This document shows, piece after piece, positions 17,624 through 24,681 of a stretch of DNA of 33,930 nt. This DNA comes from Acidobacteriaceae bacterium (GTDB lineage Bacteria > Acidobacteriota > Terriglobia > Terriglobales > Acidobacteriaceae). The notes under the pieces are model-generated. The model did not search any database. It saw only the letters and a list, made by a program, of their open reading frames with translations, and was not told the DNA's origin. The position numbers and the translations under genes were made by a program. Within the stretch, counting starts at the first letter, position 1. Every line of letters starts with the position of its first letter. The stretch spans positions 1 to 33,930 of the forward strand of contig JANYKL010000123.1 in NCBI GenBank assembly GCA_025361625.1, given 5' to 3'.

Positions 17624-18118
17624 ATGGATCTTCGGTTAGGACCGACCTCACGAGTCAGCATCTTTCCCGGGCCGCACGCGGGGCTGCGGGCAGCAATCGA
17701 CTGCGCGCGGGAGCAGGCAAGAGATCATGGCCCAAAGGCGGAGGCCGCCGCGGCGCGTCTGGTTGAGCGCACTCGTCCTGCGTGGTCGTGGCTAGCGATG
17801 GAATGGCGCCGCGTCGGGACGGTGGCTGCGGCCTTGGTCATCGTCGCAATCGTTGTGCATGCCATGTTTGGCGCCAACGGCATGGTTGCATATCGCCAGA
17901 AACACAGCGAGATGCAAGCTCTGCAAACCGAAGTGGATCGTCTGCAAGAGGAGAATACGCGGCACCAAAATCAGATCGACTCGCTCAAATCCGATCCGGC
18001 TGCTATCGAGAAAGAGGCGCGAGAACAATTGCATTACACTCGCCGCGGAGAAATCGTTTACGTCTCACCCGATCCTCTAACCAAGCCTCCGGTCGGGCGC
18101 GCGAAAAACGGTAAATAA
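17624..18118 (+). CDS. FtsB/DivIC-like septum formation initiator with long N-terminal extension
   Basis: 164-aa bitopic membrane protein. A cytoplasmic N-terminal region of about 63 residues (Ala/Arg-rich) precedes one transmembrane helix (about 64-84) and a periplasmic coiled coil (about 93-122, heptad-like Leu/Gln/Glu) with LQEENTRHQNQIDSLKSDP, then the FtsB/DivIC-type motif EKEAREQLHYTRRGEIVYV. FtsB works with FtsL and FtsQ in the divisome. Canonical FtsB is about 100 aa and lacks the N-terminal extension, which is the unusual part here. An ATG start is used at 17624 with AGGAAG upstream. It follows the phosphohexomutase by about 40 bases. Confidence 0.82.
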   Translation: MDLRLGPTSRVSIFPGPHAGLRAAIDCAREQARDHGPKAEAAAARLVERTRPAWSWLAMEWRRVGTVAAALVIVAIVVHAMFGANGMVAYRQKHSEMQALQTEVDRLQEENTRHQNQIDSLKSDPAAIEKEAREQLHYTRRGEIVYVSPDPLTKPPVGRAKNGK

Positions 18119-18151
18119 GATCTCTCGATCGAGACCGCTCACCGCGCAGCC

Positions 18152-18697
18152 CTACTGTGCGAATACAGCGCGGCCATTATCAAGCAAACATCTTTCGCTC
18201 TTAGGGGCATTCGACGGCTCCATCTTCTGTCGGCGAACCGTTTTCCACCACTGCAACAGAGGTTTTAATTGCGACTGATAAGGTTTGAGGCTTTTGCCGT
18301 CCATAAATTCAAAGTTTTGAAAGTGTCCGTCCCGCGCGATGCTGATCGAATAGGGATGAGTTTCTTGCATTACAAGGGGCGGTACATAGGGAGGAATTTT
18401 TAGCTCGCGTAAATCTTTATTGTCCAAAATGCTTGCCAAGCCATTCCATTGCTCTTCAGAAAGCTCGCCCTCGAACACCTTGCGATCGAGATCCTTGCCG
18501 TGATGAAGGACTGCTTTTTCTGAGTGGAAGCGGTGATCCGAAAATACTACCGTGCAGTAATGGTCGGCGGACATCGAGGAAGGCTCTACTTCCGACAAGA
18601 ATAATCGAATCGAAGCAGGCTCAGATTTTCCGTCCAGAGCGGCGGCCTCGAGGGACAAGAGCAGCGAAAACGACAAAAACAAAAAGTTTATTCTCAT
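18152..18697 (-). CDS. Secreted protein of unknown function (paralogue A of a tandem pair)
   Basis: 181-aa protein with a signal peptide (MRINFLFLSFSLLLSLEAAA). I do not recognise a named domain. The body shows the order C-TVVFSDHRF, a charged strand region, EGELSEEQWNGLASILDNKDL, PPYVPP and a C-terminal LKPLLQWWKTVRRQK followed by a single Cys near the end (RCLLDN). The same order of elements is found in the protein encoded immediately upstream (stop to start gap 4 bases), so the two are probably diverged tandem paralogues and co-expressed. This looks like a small acidobacterial secreted-protein family. Confidence 0.7.
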   Translation of the reverse strand: MRINFLFLSFSLLLSLEAAALDGKSEPASIRLFLSEVEPSSMSADHYCTVVFSDHRFHSEKAVLHHGKDLDRKVFEGELSEEQWNGLASILDNKDLRELKIPPYVPPLVMQETHPYSISIARDGHFQNFEFMDGKSLKPYQSQLKPLLQWWKTVRRQKMEPSNAPKSERCLLDNGRAVFAQ

Positions 18698-18701
18698 CGC
18701 T

Positions 18702-19361
18702 TCACCCGATGTTCATCGGTGCGCAATACTGCGGCTTTGAATCCTTGAATTCTGACTTGTTTTTCTTTTCCAAACCTTCGAACCATTTCATCATTGGGCT
18801 TAGCGTCTTCTGATACGGAGCGCCATTATCGATGAACTTGTCCATTCCGCTCGCCTCATTTGTTTTGAGCCGCTCTTTGATCGTCGTGAAATGCTGAGTC
18901 GACCCAATTTGCGCATCGATGCTTTCAATTTCGCGAACGGAGACGGCGTTGTCGGGAAATTCAGGCGGCTTTGGACTCGTTATTCTTTTCAAGTTTTCTT
19001 CATCAAGTATGCCCTTTAAGCGTTGTAGGTCGTCTGCACTTAGAGAGCCTTCTGCCGTCTTGACCTTTGGCTTGCCGACAGTTGATTCCTCTCTTCTCTC
19101 CATCACGAACTTACCGTCTCCGTACACAACTAAGCAGGATAGCGAATTAGGATAACTTGAAACGCTTCCCGATTTACCGTAAGTGATGCCATTCATACCT
19201 TGAGCGTGGACCACATTGGTTTCGAGGTTTAGAACCGCTTTTGAGCGCTGCAGTTTCAGCACGGTCGACTGGTCCTGTGATAAAACGAAAGTCGTAAGAG
19301 AAAGAAACGCTATCAGCCACTTCAAAGGTACTAACTTGGTGCAAGAGCGGGACGAGATCAT
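18702..19361 (-). CDS. Secreted protein of unknown function (paralogue B of a tandem pair)
   Basis: 219-aa protein from ATG 19361, chosen because GGAG lies about 8 bases before it; an in-frame ATG exists at 19388. The N-terminus (about 1-28, LVPLKWLIAFLSLTTFVLS) is a signal peptide. Elements parallel to the downstream protein are SCLVVYGDGKFVMERRE, EGSLSADDLQRLKGILDEENL, PKPPEF and LSPMMKWFEGLEKKNK with a Cys near the C-terminus (QYCAP). No named domain is recognised. It is the first gene of a two-gene minus-strand unit and its start faces the small secreted protein gene at 19518. Confidence 0.7.
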   Translation of the reverse strand: MISSRSCTKLVPLKWLIAFLSLTTFVLSQDQSTVLKLQRSKAVLNLETNVVHAQGMNGITYGKSGSVSSYPNSLSCLVVYGDGKFVMERREESTVGKPKVKTAEGSLSADDLQRLKGILDEENLKRITSPKPPEFPDNAVSVREIESIDAQIGSTQHFTTIKERLKTNEASGMDKFIDNGAPYQKTLSPMMKWFEGLEKKNKSEFKDSKPQYCAPMNIG

Positions 19362-19431
19362 AAGGAGTGCTCCAGTCGTTGGATTCATCAGTGCGCGATG
19401 ATACCCTGAAACCGGTCGGCAGGGGACAAAT

Positions 19432-19459
19432 TTGTTACATTTGTCTCTGCACTTAAAAT
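19432..19459 (+). promoter_or_regulatory. Candidate sigma-70 promoter of the small secreted protein gene
   Basis: -35 TTGTTA (19432-19437) and -10 TAAAAT (19454-19459) are separated by 16 bases. The predicted start is near 19466, about 50 bases before ATG 19518. The -35 lies in the loop of an inverted repeat GACAAAT...ATTTGTC (19425-19445), and a 12-base perfect palindrome follows at 19474-19485. Confidence 0.55.
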
Positions 19460-19473
19460 AGGCGGTCTATGTT

Positions 19474-19485
19474 AGAGTGCACTCT
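19474..19485. promoter_or_regulatory. 12-bp perfect palindrome in the 5' leader
   Basis: AGAGTGCACTCT lies just downstream of the predicted transcription start and 22 bases upstream of the ribosome-binding site AGGAGG (19508-19513). It could be a dimeric repressor site. No regulator gene is adjacent. Confidence 0.4.
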
Positions 19486-19517
19486 GCATAATGTTTCGTA
19501 GATTGCTAGGAGGATCC

Positions 19518-19844
19518 ATGCGAAAACTGTTCTTGTTGTTGGTTGCAGGTGCAATGGTAGTGTCCATTGCTTCGGCGTCATTTGCGGCTGATTCTGAAAC
19601 CGTAAAGGGTGTAGTTAGCAACTCAAAGTGCGGTGCTAAAGATGCGAGCGCTGACGGAGCAGCTTGCACGAAGAAGTGCATTAAGGCTGGCGCCAGTGCG
19701 GTCATCGTAACTGACACAGATCAGAAGGTTGTGATGGTAGACAATCCCGATTCGCTCAAAGATCATTACGGACATCACGTTGCCGTGACCGGAAAAATGG
19801 ACGGTGACAAGATGCACGTCGACACTGTTGCGATGGCTAAGTAA
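19518..19844 (+). CDS. Small secreted three-cysteine protein (DUF5818-like)
   Basis: 108-aa exported protein starting at ATG 19518, four bases after a perfect AGGAGG. The signal peptide (MRKLFLLLVAGAMVVSIASASFA) ends near residue 23. The mature part has Cys38, Cys50 and Cys54 (SKCG ... ACTKKC), then short beta strands VIVTDTDQKVVMVDN, HHVAVTGKMDGDKMHVDTVAMA. This arrangement of SxCG, CTxxC and a VTGxxxG beta motif is common in acidobacterial secreted proteins that I associate with DUF5818 from memory. The function is unknown; the Cys arrangement could hold metal or disulfides. The gene stands alone with its own promoter and terminator. Confidence 0.75.
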   Translation: MRKLFLLLVAGAMVVSIASASFAADSETVKGVVSNSKCGAKDASADGAACTKKCIKAGASAVIVTDTDQKVVMVDNPDSLKDHYGHHVAVTGKMDGDKMHVDTVAMAK

Positions 19845-19866
19845 CAGGGTGGCTTGAGTGTAAGAG

Positions 19867-19895
19867 AAAGGGCGGCTTTATGCCTGCCCTTTTTT
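19867..19895 (+). terminator. Intrinsic terminator of the small secreted protein gene
   Basis: Stem AAAGGGC / GCCCTTT extended by GGC / GCC with a one-base bulge and TTTAT loop, followed by a T-run; it starts 23 bases after the stop codon. Confidence 0.8.
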
Positions 19896-19958
19896 ATGCT
19901 CGGACCATCCTTGCTTCGGCCATTCCTGCTTCCATCATCGTGCTTCGACCATCAATGT

Positions 19959-20732
19959 CTATCGCACGACTCCTTCTAAGGGGGAACTGGCCGTAGCGTA
20001 AAGTTTTCTTGGCATGCGGCCCGCCAGGTGAGCCTGTCGGCCGGCAACTACGGCGTGCTTCATCGCCTCCGCCATGAGGATCGGTTCTTGCGCTCCGGCG
20101 ATTCCCGTATTCATCAAGACTGCGTCGTAGCCAAGCTCCATGGCGATGGCAGCGTCGGACGCGGTTCCCACTCCTGCATCCACGATGAGCGGGACGCCCG
20201 TAATCAATTCGCGCAGTATACGCAAGTTCACGGTGTTCTGAATGCCGAGGCCACTTCCGATTGGCGCCCCGAGCGGCATAACCGCCGCCGCACCCGCATC
20301 GACCAAGCGCTTAGCAATGACAATGTCGTCGGATGTGTAAGCGAGCACCGTGAATCCTTCCTTTGCCAGCACGGCGGTAGCTTCGAGCGTTGCCTGTACG
20401 TCCGGATAGAGCGTTGCCTGATCGCCGATTACTTCTAGCTTAACCCAGTCAGAGAGCCCTACCTCGCGAGCCAGGCGCGCCGTACGGATCGTGTCGTCGG
20501 CTGTATAACATCCGGCCGTGTTGGGGAGAAGGAAATATCTCTTAGGGTCGATGTAGTCAAGCAGCGACTCTTTGCTGCGATCAAGATTCACGCGCCGCAC
20601 CGCCACCGTGACCATGTCCGCACCGCTCGCTTCAAGGGCGCGCGCGGTTTCTTGAAATGACTTGTATTTCCCCGTCCCGACGATGAGGCGGGACCGAAAT
20701 TCCTTGCCAGCGATGAATAGCGAATCTGTCAT
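19959..20732 (-). CDS. thiG: Thiazole synthase
   Basis: ThiG makes the thiazole phosphate of thiamine from deoxyxylulose 5-phosphate, dehydroglycine and ThiS thiocarboxylate; it forms a TIM barrel with a Schiff-base lysine. From ATG 20732 it has 257 aa with [10 protein letters not shown] (17-26), [10 protein letters not shown], the lysine in WVKLEVIGD (Lys98), [37 protein letters not shown] and [10 protein letters not shown]. The first ATG of the open frame, at 20783, would add 17 residues without family match. There is no thiS, thiF or thiO next to it and no recognisable TPP riboswitch upstream; instead the upstream region has an imperfect direct repeat. Confidence 0.95.
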   Translation of the reverse strand: MTDSLFIAGKEFRSRLIVGTGKYKSFQETARALEASGADMVTVAVRRVNLDRSKESLLDYIDPKRYFLLPNTAGCYTADDTIRTARLAREVGLSDWVKLEVIGDQATLYPDVQATLEATAVLAKEGFTVLAYTSDDIVIAKRLVDAGAAAVMPLGAPIGSGLGIQNTVNLRILRELITGVPLIVDAGVGTASDAAIAMELGYDAVLMNTGIAGAQEPILMAEAMKHAVVAGRQAHLAGRMPRKLYATASSPLEGVVR

Positions 20733-20741
20733 AACTTTGCT

Positions 20742-20808
20742 ATTGTACGGCGAGAGCGGAGCCCATCGGTGATTTGGGAGCAATTGTAGAGAGCGACAAG
20801 CCCATCGG
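20742..20808 (-). repeat. Imperfect direct repeat upstream of thiG
   Basis: Two copies (20742-20769 and 20783-20808) share three blocks in the same order: ATTGTA, GAGAGCG and GCCCATCGG on the + strand. On the thiG strand each copy ends with TACAAT, a good -10-like hexamer; the distal one would give a leader of about 44 bases. It could be a duplicated promoter or operator. Confidence 0.55.
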
Positions 20809-20840
20809 GGAGTTTGCTGCTGGCTGAATGCTTTGGTCGA

Positions 20841-22637
20841 CTAATGATGAAGCGAAGACTCGTGCGGCTTGTAGTCGTTTTCAGCTTTTACATACATCTC
20901 GTCGATCAGAACTCGGTAGCGATCTTCAATGCCGCGTCGACGTACTTTAAAAGTGTGAGTGAGAGTGCCGTTGTCTGCTGAAAACTCTTCGGGAACAAGC
21001 AAAACGCGCTTCAGCCTTTCGAAGCGTGCCAAATTGCCGTTCAGTTCCTCAATGATTCCATTATAAAGAATTTGTACTTTGGCATCGGCGACCAGAAGTT
21101 TACGAGAAGAACAATCGACCTGATTGGCGCGCGCCCAATTTTCCAGAACCGCGAAGTCGGGCGCGATCAGCACCGCTGGAAATTTCCTTCGGTCGCCGAT
21201 CACGACCGCAGTCCCGATCAGCGGATTCAATTTCAGGGAGTTCTCGATGGGCTGCGGAGCAATAAATTTCCCGCCGGACGTTTTTATCAAATCCTTTTTG
21301 CGATCGGTGATCGAGAGAAATCCGTCGCTGTCGAGATTACCGATGTCTCCGGTCTTGAACCATCCGTCTTCGAACGCCGCTTGTGTTTCTTCTGGGCGAT
21401 TCCAGTATCCAGAAAATATTGATGGACCACGCGCCAGCACTTCTCCATCGTCGGCTATCTTTACCTCGACGTTCGGGAGCGGCTTGCCGACAGTTCCTAT
21501 TTTGTGATTTTTGGGAGTGTTGACCGCGATCACGGGCGAGGTTTCAGTCAAGCCGTAACCCTCGTGAATCGGGATCCCAATATCGGCAAACCACTCCGCG
21601 AGTTCACGGCCGAGTGGCGCGCCGCCAGAAATAAATTCCTCCGCATTTCCTCCCATACCGACGCGCACTTTTGAAAAGAAGAGACGATCGGCCAGCTTCC
21701 ACGAAGCGGATGTCGGCTTCTTGCCGGCCAATACCTCGTCGCGATGCGCCCGTCCCACAGCGAGTGCCCAACGATAAATCTCGGCTTTCGGAAAGCCGGA
21801 AGTTTTCAAAATCACTTGCCGCCGAAGCTTTTCGTAAACGCGCGGCACTGCGATGAACAGGTTTGGTCGAACTTCAGAGAGCGCGGTTGCCAATTGCGAA
21901 ATGTCCGGGCAATAAGCCAGTACCACGCCGCGATAGAGGAGCGCGAAGTCGACGTGACGAGCGGTGACGTGGGACAACGGCAAAAAAGATACACTGACTT
22001 CCTCCTTGTCGCCGAAACCAAATGCCTCCATCGAGCAGGCAATATTAGAGGTCATATTGCCGTGCGTGAGCATCACTCCTTTAGCCGTGCCGGTTGTACC
22101 CGAGGTATAGATGATGGTTGCCAAATCGTCTGGAACTACAGACCGCGATTGCGTTTCGAATTCGGCGACAAAGTCTTTAGGGTCGTCATGCAGGATTGTC
22201 TGCATCAGGACCGCGTCGCTGCCGTCGACCGTATCCATAACAAGAACCCGTTCGAGCGGAGTATTTTTCTTAATAGTTAGCACTTTTTCCAACTGGCTCT
22301 TGGAGGAGACAGCAATGATTCGGGCGCCGGAGTCATTGAGAACGAATGCGGTCTGATGGGCGGTCTGAGTCGCGTAAATGGGGACTGTGACCGCTCCCAA
22401 GGTCAGCGCTGCAAAGTCCGCGATGGTCCACTCGGGACGATTCTCGCTGAGGATTGCAACACGGTCGCCTTTTCGAATTCCCCAGGCCGCAAAAGTCCGC
22501 GATACGGCAACGACCTGCTGAAACAGTTCGGCTGCGGAGATTGCCTTCCAGCCAAGCCCGTCTTTTTGCATCATGACGCGGCTGCGACCGCTCTGCCTGA
22601 CGCTTAGCAGAATATCGTTTAGCGTTCGAATGCTCAT
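20841..22637 (-). CDS. Long-chain fatty acyl-CoA ligase (AMP-binding, FAA1-like)
   Basis: Activates fatty acids to acyl-CoA through an acyl-adenylate. From ATG 22637 (GAGG just upstream) the protein has 598 aa, normal for the FAA1/long-chain group. Seen in order: the P-loop-like IIYTSGTTGTAKGVMLTHGN (in two parts of the A3 motif), FLPLSHVTAR, FISGGAPLGRELAEWF, EGYGLTETSP, GWFKTGDIG, the hinge TDRKKDLIKTSGGKFIAP and a C-terminal FKVRRRGIEDRY segment, where the last lysine region closes the adenylation site. It is upstream of thiG by about 108 bases; no functional link is expected. It is divergent from the selenoprotein gene. Confidence 0.9.
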   Translation of the reverse strand: MSIRTLNDILLSVRQSGRSRVMMQKDGLGWKAISAAELFQQVVAVSRTFAAWGIRKGDRVAILSENRPEWTIADFAALTLGAVTVPIYATQTAHQTAFVLNDSGARIIAVSSKSQLEKVLTIKKNTPLERVLVMDTVDGSDAVLMQTILHDDPKDFVAEFETQSRSVVPDDLATIIYTSGTTGTAKGVMLTHGNMTSNIACSMEAFGFGDKEEVSVSFLPLSHVTARHVDFALLYRGVVLAYCPDISQLATALSEVRPNLFIAVPRVYEKLRRQVILKTSGFPKAEIYRWALAVGRAHRDEVLAGKKPTSASWKLADRLFFSKVRVGMGGNAEEFISGGAPLGRELAEWFADIGIPIHEGYGLTETSPVIAVNTPKNHKIGTVGKPLPNVEVKIADDGEVLARGPSIFSGYWNRPEETQAAFEDGWFKTGDIGNLDSDGFLSITDRKKDLIKTSGGKFIAPQPIENSLKLNPLIGTAVVIGDRRKFPAVLIAPDFAVLENWARANQVDCSSRKLLVADAKVQILYNGIIEELNGNLARFERLKRVLLVPEEFSADNGTLTHTFKVRRRGIEDRYRVLIDEMYVKAENDYKPHESSLHH

Positions 22638-22792
22638 CCGCCTCGATCGTTGGCCGTATGTGCTAGTCAATATTGTACGCACAGCCAGCCTCCGAAAACG
22701 CATAAACGCAGCCCAGAATGCCTGTAGTTATTACTTCAGAGACGTTACCTTTGACCGATCAAGCGGTCGCAAGGTAGGCTTAGAGAGCTTTT

Positions 22793-22818
22793 GCGGAGGA
22801 AACCCGCGGAGGAAACCC
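22793..22818 (+). repeat. Perfect 13-bp tandem duplication carrying the ribosome-binding site
   Basis: GCGGAGGAAACCC is present twice back to back (22793-22805 and 22806-22818). The second copy places GGAGG 8 bases before ATG 22821; the first adds an extra GGAGG 13 bases further upstream. The purpose is unknown; it may be a standby ribosome site or a recent slippage event. Confidence 0.85.
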
Positions 22819-22820
22819 GT

Positions 22821-23405
22821 ATGAAGGTGAAACGAATCGTCAATTCCGCGAGGGTTATGTTTTTGGCGTATTTGTCTTTCGCAGTAATGGTCTCTCCGCA
22901 ACTGCAGGCCGAGAACAAGAAACCGGAGCCGCAAATCATGAAATTAAAAATAGGCGATACTGCACCCGATTTTAAATTGAAATATTTTGACGGCACCGAC
23001 CTGAAGGAAGTTTCGCTGAGCCAATATCGCGGCAAAAGCAATGTCGTGCTCGGCTTTTATATCTTTGCCTTCACCGGTGGTTGAACCGCGCAAATGAAGG
23101 CCTTCCAGCAAAATTTGAAAAAGCTGGAAGCCGCCGACACTCAGGTTCTGGGTGTAAGCATGGATAGCCCTTTTGCCAACAAAGCCTTCGCCGATTCCAT
23201 CGGTGTAACCTTCCCGCTACTGAGTGACTGGGGCGGAGATGTCACCCGTGAATATGGCCTCTACGTCGACCAATACAAAGCTCCCCGTCGTGTCAATTAC
23301 CTGATCGGTAAAGATGGAAAAATTATTGAAGAGCAGATCGATAAAGACGCCATTGATCCGACCAAGATCGTCGACGTGTGCGAACGTAAGAAAGTGAGCC
23401 GCTAA
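22821..23405 (+). CDS. Exported peroxiredoxin-like selenoprotein (in-frame TGA read as Sec88)
   Basis: Redoxin/AhpC-TSA fold protein of 194 aa if TGA at 23082-23084 is decoded as selenocysteine. A signal peptide (1-30, ending QLQA) directs it to the periplasm. The domain shows KIGDTAPDFKLKYFDG, VSLSQYRGK, VVLGFYIFAFTGG-U-TAQMKAF, VLGVSMDSPF, FPLLSDWGGDVTREYGLY and RVNYLIGKDGKI. The U sits exactly where peroxiredoxins have their peroxidatic Cys (FTxxC-T-xE/QM), and coding resumes in the same frame on both sides with full family similarity. The only other Cys in the mature protein is Cys187, a possible resolving residue. The ATG at 22821 has GGAGG at 22808-22812. The alternative, a nonsense mutation in a Cys gene, would need a change at precisely the catalytic codon (TGC or TGT to TGA). 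Confidence 0.85.
23102..23130 (+). promoter_or_regulatory. Candidate bacterial SECIS hairpin downstream of the UGA codon
   Basis: CTTCCAGC (23102-23109) can pair with GCTGGAAG (23123-23130), an 8-bp perfect stem with a 13-base A-rich loop, 17 bases after the TGA. A competing 7-bp pairing GCCTTCA (23067-23073) with TGAAGGC (23095-23101) would put the TGA in its loop. Bacterial SECIS elements lie directly 3' of the UGA inside the gene; which fold is used needs folding and comparison. The apical loop does not show the usual early G, so this is tentative. Confidence 0.4.
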
Positions 23406-23585
23406 ACACATTTTGGCATTCGATGCGCACGGTTCGCGTGTCAATCTCGCTTCCCTCGTAGCGTCAGTAAGCAGTCCAAGAGCGAACCTTGGCTCCGTTA
23501 CCGTAATCGCGTTTGTGCGACAGCTATTCGCGGCAGCACTACCTTAAGACGGGAGTCGCCACCCAAACACCCACGCCCCTAACAT

Positions 23586-23618
23586 AAAAAAAATGGACCG
23601 GTTGCTTTCACCGGTCCA
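23586..23618 (-). terminator. Intrinsic terminator of the Ser/Gly/Thr-rich protein gene
   Basis: On the - strand TGGACCGGT and ACCGGTCCA form a 9-bp perfect stem with a 7-base loop, followed directly by eight T residues (A-run 23586-23593 on +). It lies about 30 bases after the stop codon. Confidence 0.9.
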
Positions 23619-23648
23619 GGGGGAGAAATTGATTTTTTTCGTGCGGTT

Positions 23649-24092
23649 TTAGTACTGCGGTGGCGGTGTCTTGCTGTCACTGTTTCCGGAAGTTCCGCTG
23701 CTACTACCAGATGTACCGTTGCTGGATGTTCTACTGCTCGAAGTTCCAGAGGCTCCCGCGCCTGTGCTGGATCCGCTGCTCATGCCCGAACTAGAGTCAC
23801 CCATTGTTCCGGTAGAAGAGGTAGAACTGTCACCACTGTTCTTATTCTTCTTGTCGTGCTTCTTGTGTTTGCTGTCTGATTGAGATTGTTGATCTTGTCC
23901 CATCGTCGAGCTACTCCCCTGGGTTGATGTGCTTCCCTGGCTTGAAGTATCTCCTTGGCTGGTTGAGGATTGGCTGGTGCCCGGGCCGGAGCCTTGGGTA
24001 CCCGAGCTGGTACCTTGGCTGCTACCACTTGTCTGGGCAACGGCAAATGCGCTGGCCAAAGCCAGCACTGCGAAAACCGGTGTTATGCGCAT
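23649..24092 (-). CDS. Secreted Ser/Gly/Thr-rich low-complexity protein
   Basis: 147-aa protein with a clear signal peptide (MRITPVFAVLALASAFAVAQ). The mature part is almost entirely Ser, Gly, Thr and Gln in irregular short repeats (SSQG, STSQG, SSG), split by a basic segment KHKKHDKKNKN at about residues 76-86, and it ends KTPPPQY. There is no named domain and no Cys, so it is probably disordered and surface- or matrix-associated, possibly O-glycosylated; that is inference. An AGGAG ribosome-binding site precedes ATG 24092. A strong intrinsic terminator follows, which supports a genuine expressed gene and not a chance open frame. Confidence 0.75.
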   Translation of the reverse strand: MRITPVFAVLALASAFAVAQTSGSSQGTSSGTQGSGPGTSQSSTSQGDTSSQGSTSTQGSSSTMGQDQQSQSDSKHKKHDKKNKNSGDSSTSSTGTMGDSSSGMSSGSSTGAGASGTSSSRTSSNGTSGSSSGTSGNSDSKTPPPQY

Positions 24093-24681
24093 CTTGAATC
24101 TTCTCCTGATAATCTTTTTTAAAACTTACTGTAACCTCACGTGATCTTAATTTGCGGACGGAGCGCTGAAAATCGAGGAGAAACTTGAGTGCGCGACGTT
24201 CTATACCCTACGGGACCTTTTACCGGTACGCCGCAGTACAAAACCTGAACTCACTTACCGTTGAATTTTAGGAACAAGCAGAGATCCGGCGACGACCCTG
24301 CTATCGCAGCAGCGCGCATCGGCCATCGGTTACCTCGTTCTCTACCGAGGGATGACGATTGGACAAGTTTTCAAATTGTTTCGCTAACTCCGATCGACTA
24401 ATGTCTAACCAGCCGTCGAAACGTGTCGAGGTACGAAACATTACGGGGGACTGCAGACATCTCCCTTCCTCACGGCTCGCTACACCCCTTTAGTCGGCAC
24501 TGCAATTACAGAAAACCCTGTATGGAGCCAATGTAGCGGTATCGTGATAACGTGCCCTCTAAAGATTTCTAAATGTTAAGCAAATCGCGGAACGACTAAG
24601 GAATGGTGCAGGCCCGACTTTCGGAGTGCGCAGCAAACAGAATGACTTTATTCGTGGGGAGTTTGCTTTGGATAACGACTT
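24093..24681. other. 589-base region without a gene
   Basis: No open frame with coding character and no tRNA-like or riboswitch-like fold was recognised. Noted are the palindrome TCACGTGA at 24137-24144 close upstream of the Ser/Gly/Thr-rich gene and a small hairpin CCTCG/CGAGG at 24333-24350. The right half presumably carries the promoter of the receiver-like gene, but I cannot assign boxes. Confidence 0.5.

Noticed and set aside
18123-18134. Palindrome TCTCGATCGAGA between convergent genes as a terminator
   Set aside because: No loop room and no T-run on either strand; may be chance.
22791-23084. Reading the peroxiredoxin as two separate genes or a pseudogene
   Set aside because: Both parts are in one frame, the break is a single TGA at the catalytic position, and no other damage is visible. 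Selenocysteine explains it better, though genome-wide Sec genes were not visible to me.
23217-23444. 75-aa minus-strand frame over the selenoprotein 3' half
   Set aside because: Antisense shadow of the peroxiredoxin; no domain or ribosome site.
23671-23883. Hydrophobic plus-strand frame opposite the Ser/Gly/Thr-rich gene
   Set aside because: Leu/Pro/Glu-rich composition is the mirror of Ser/Gly codons on the other strand; no ribosome site.
24093-24681. Possible tRNA or riboswitch in the long gap
   Set aside because: No cloverleaf, TPsiC-like sequence or known riboswitch core found on reading both strands.
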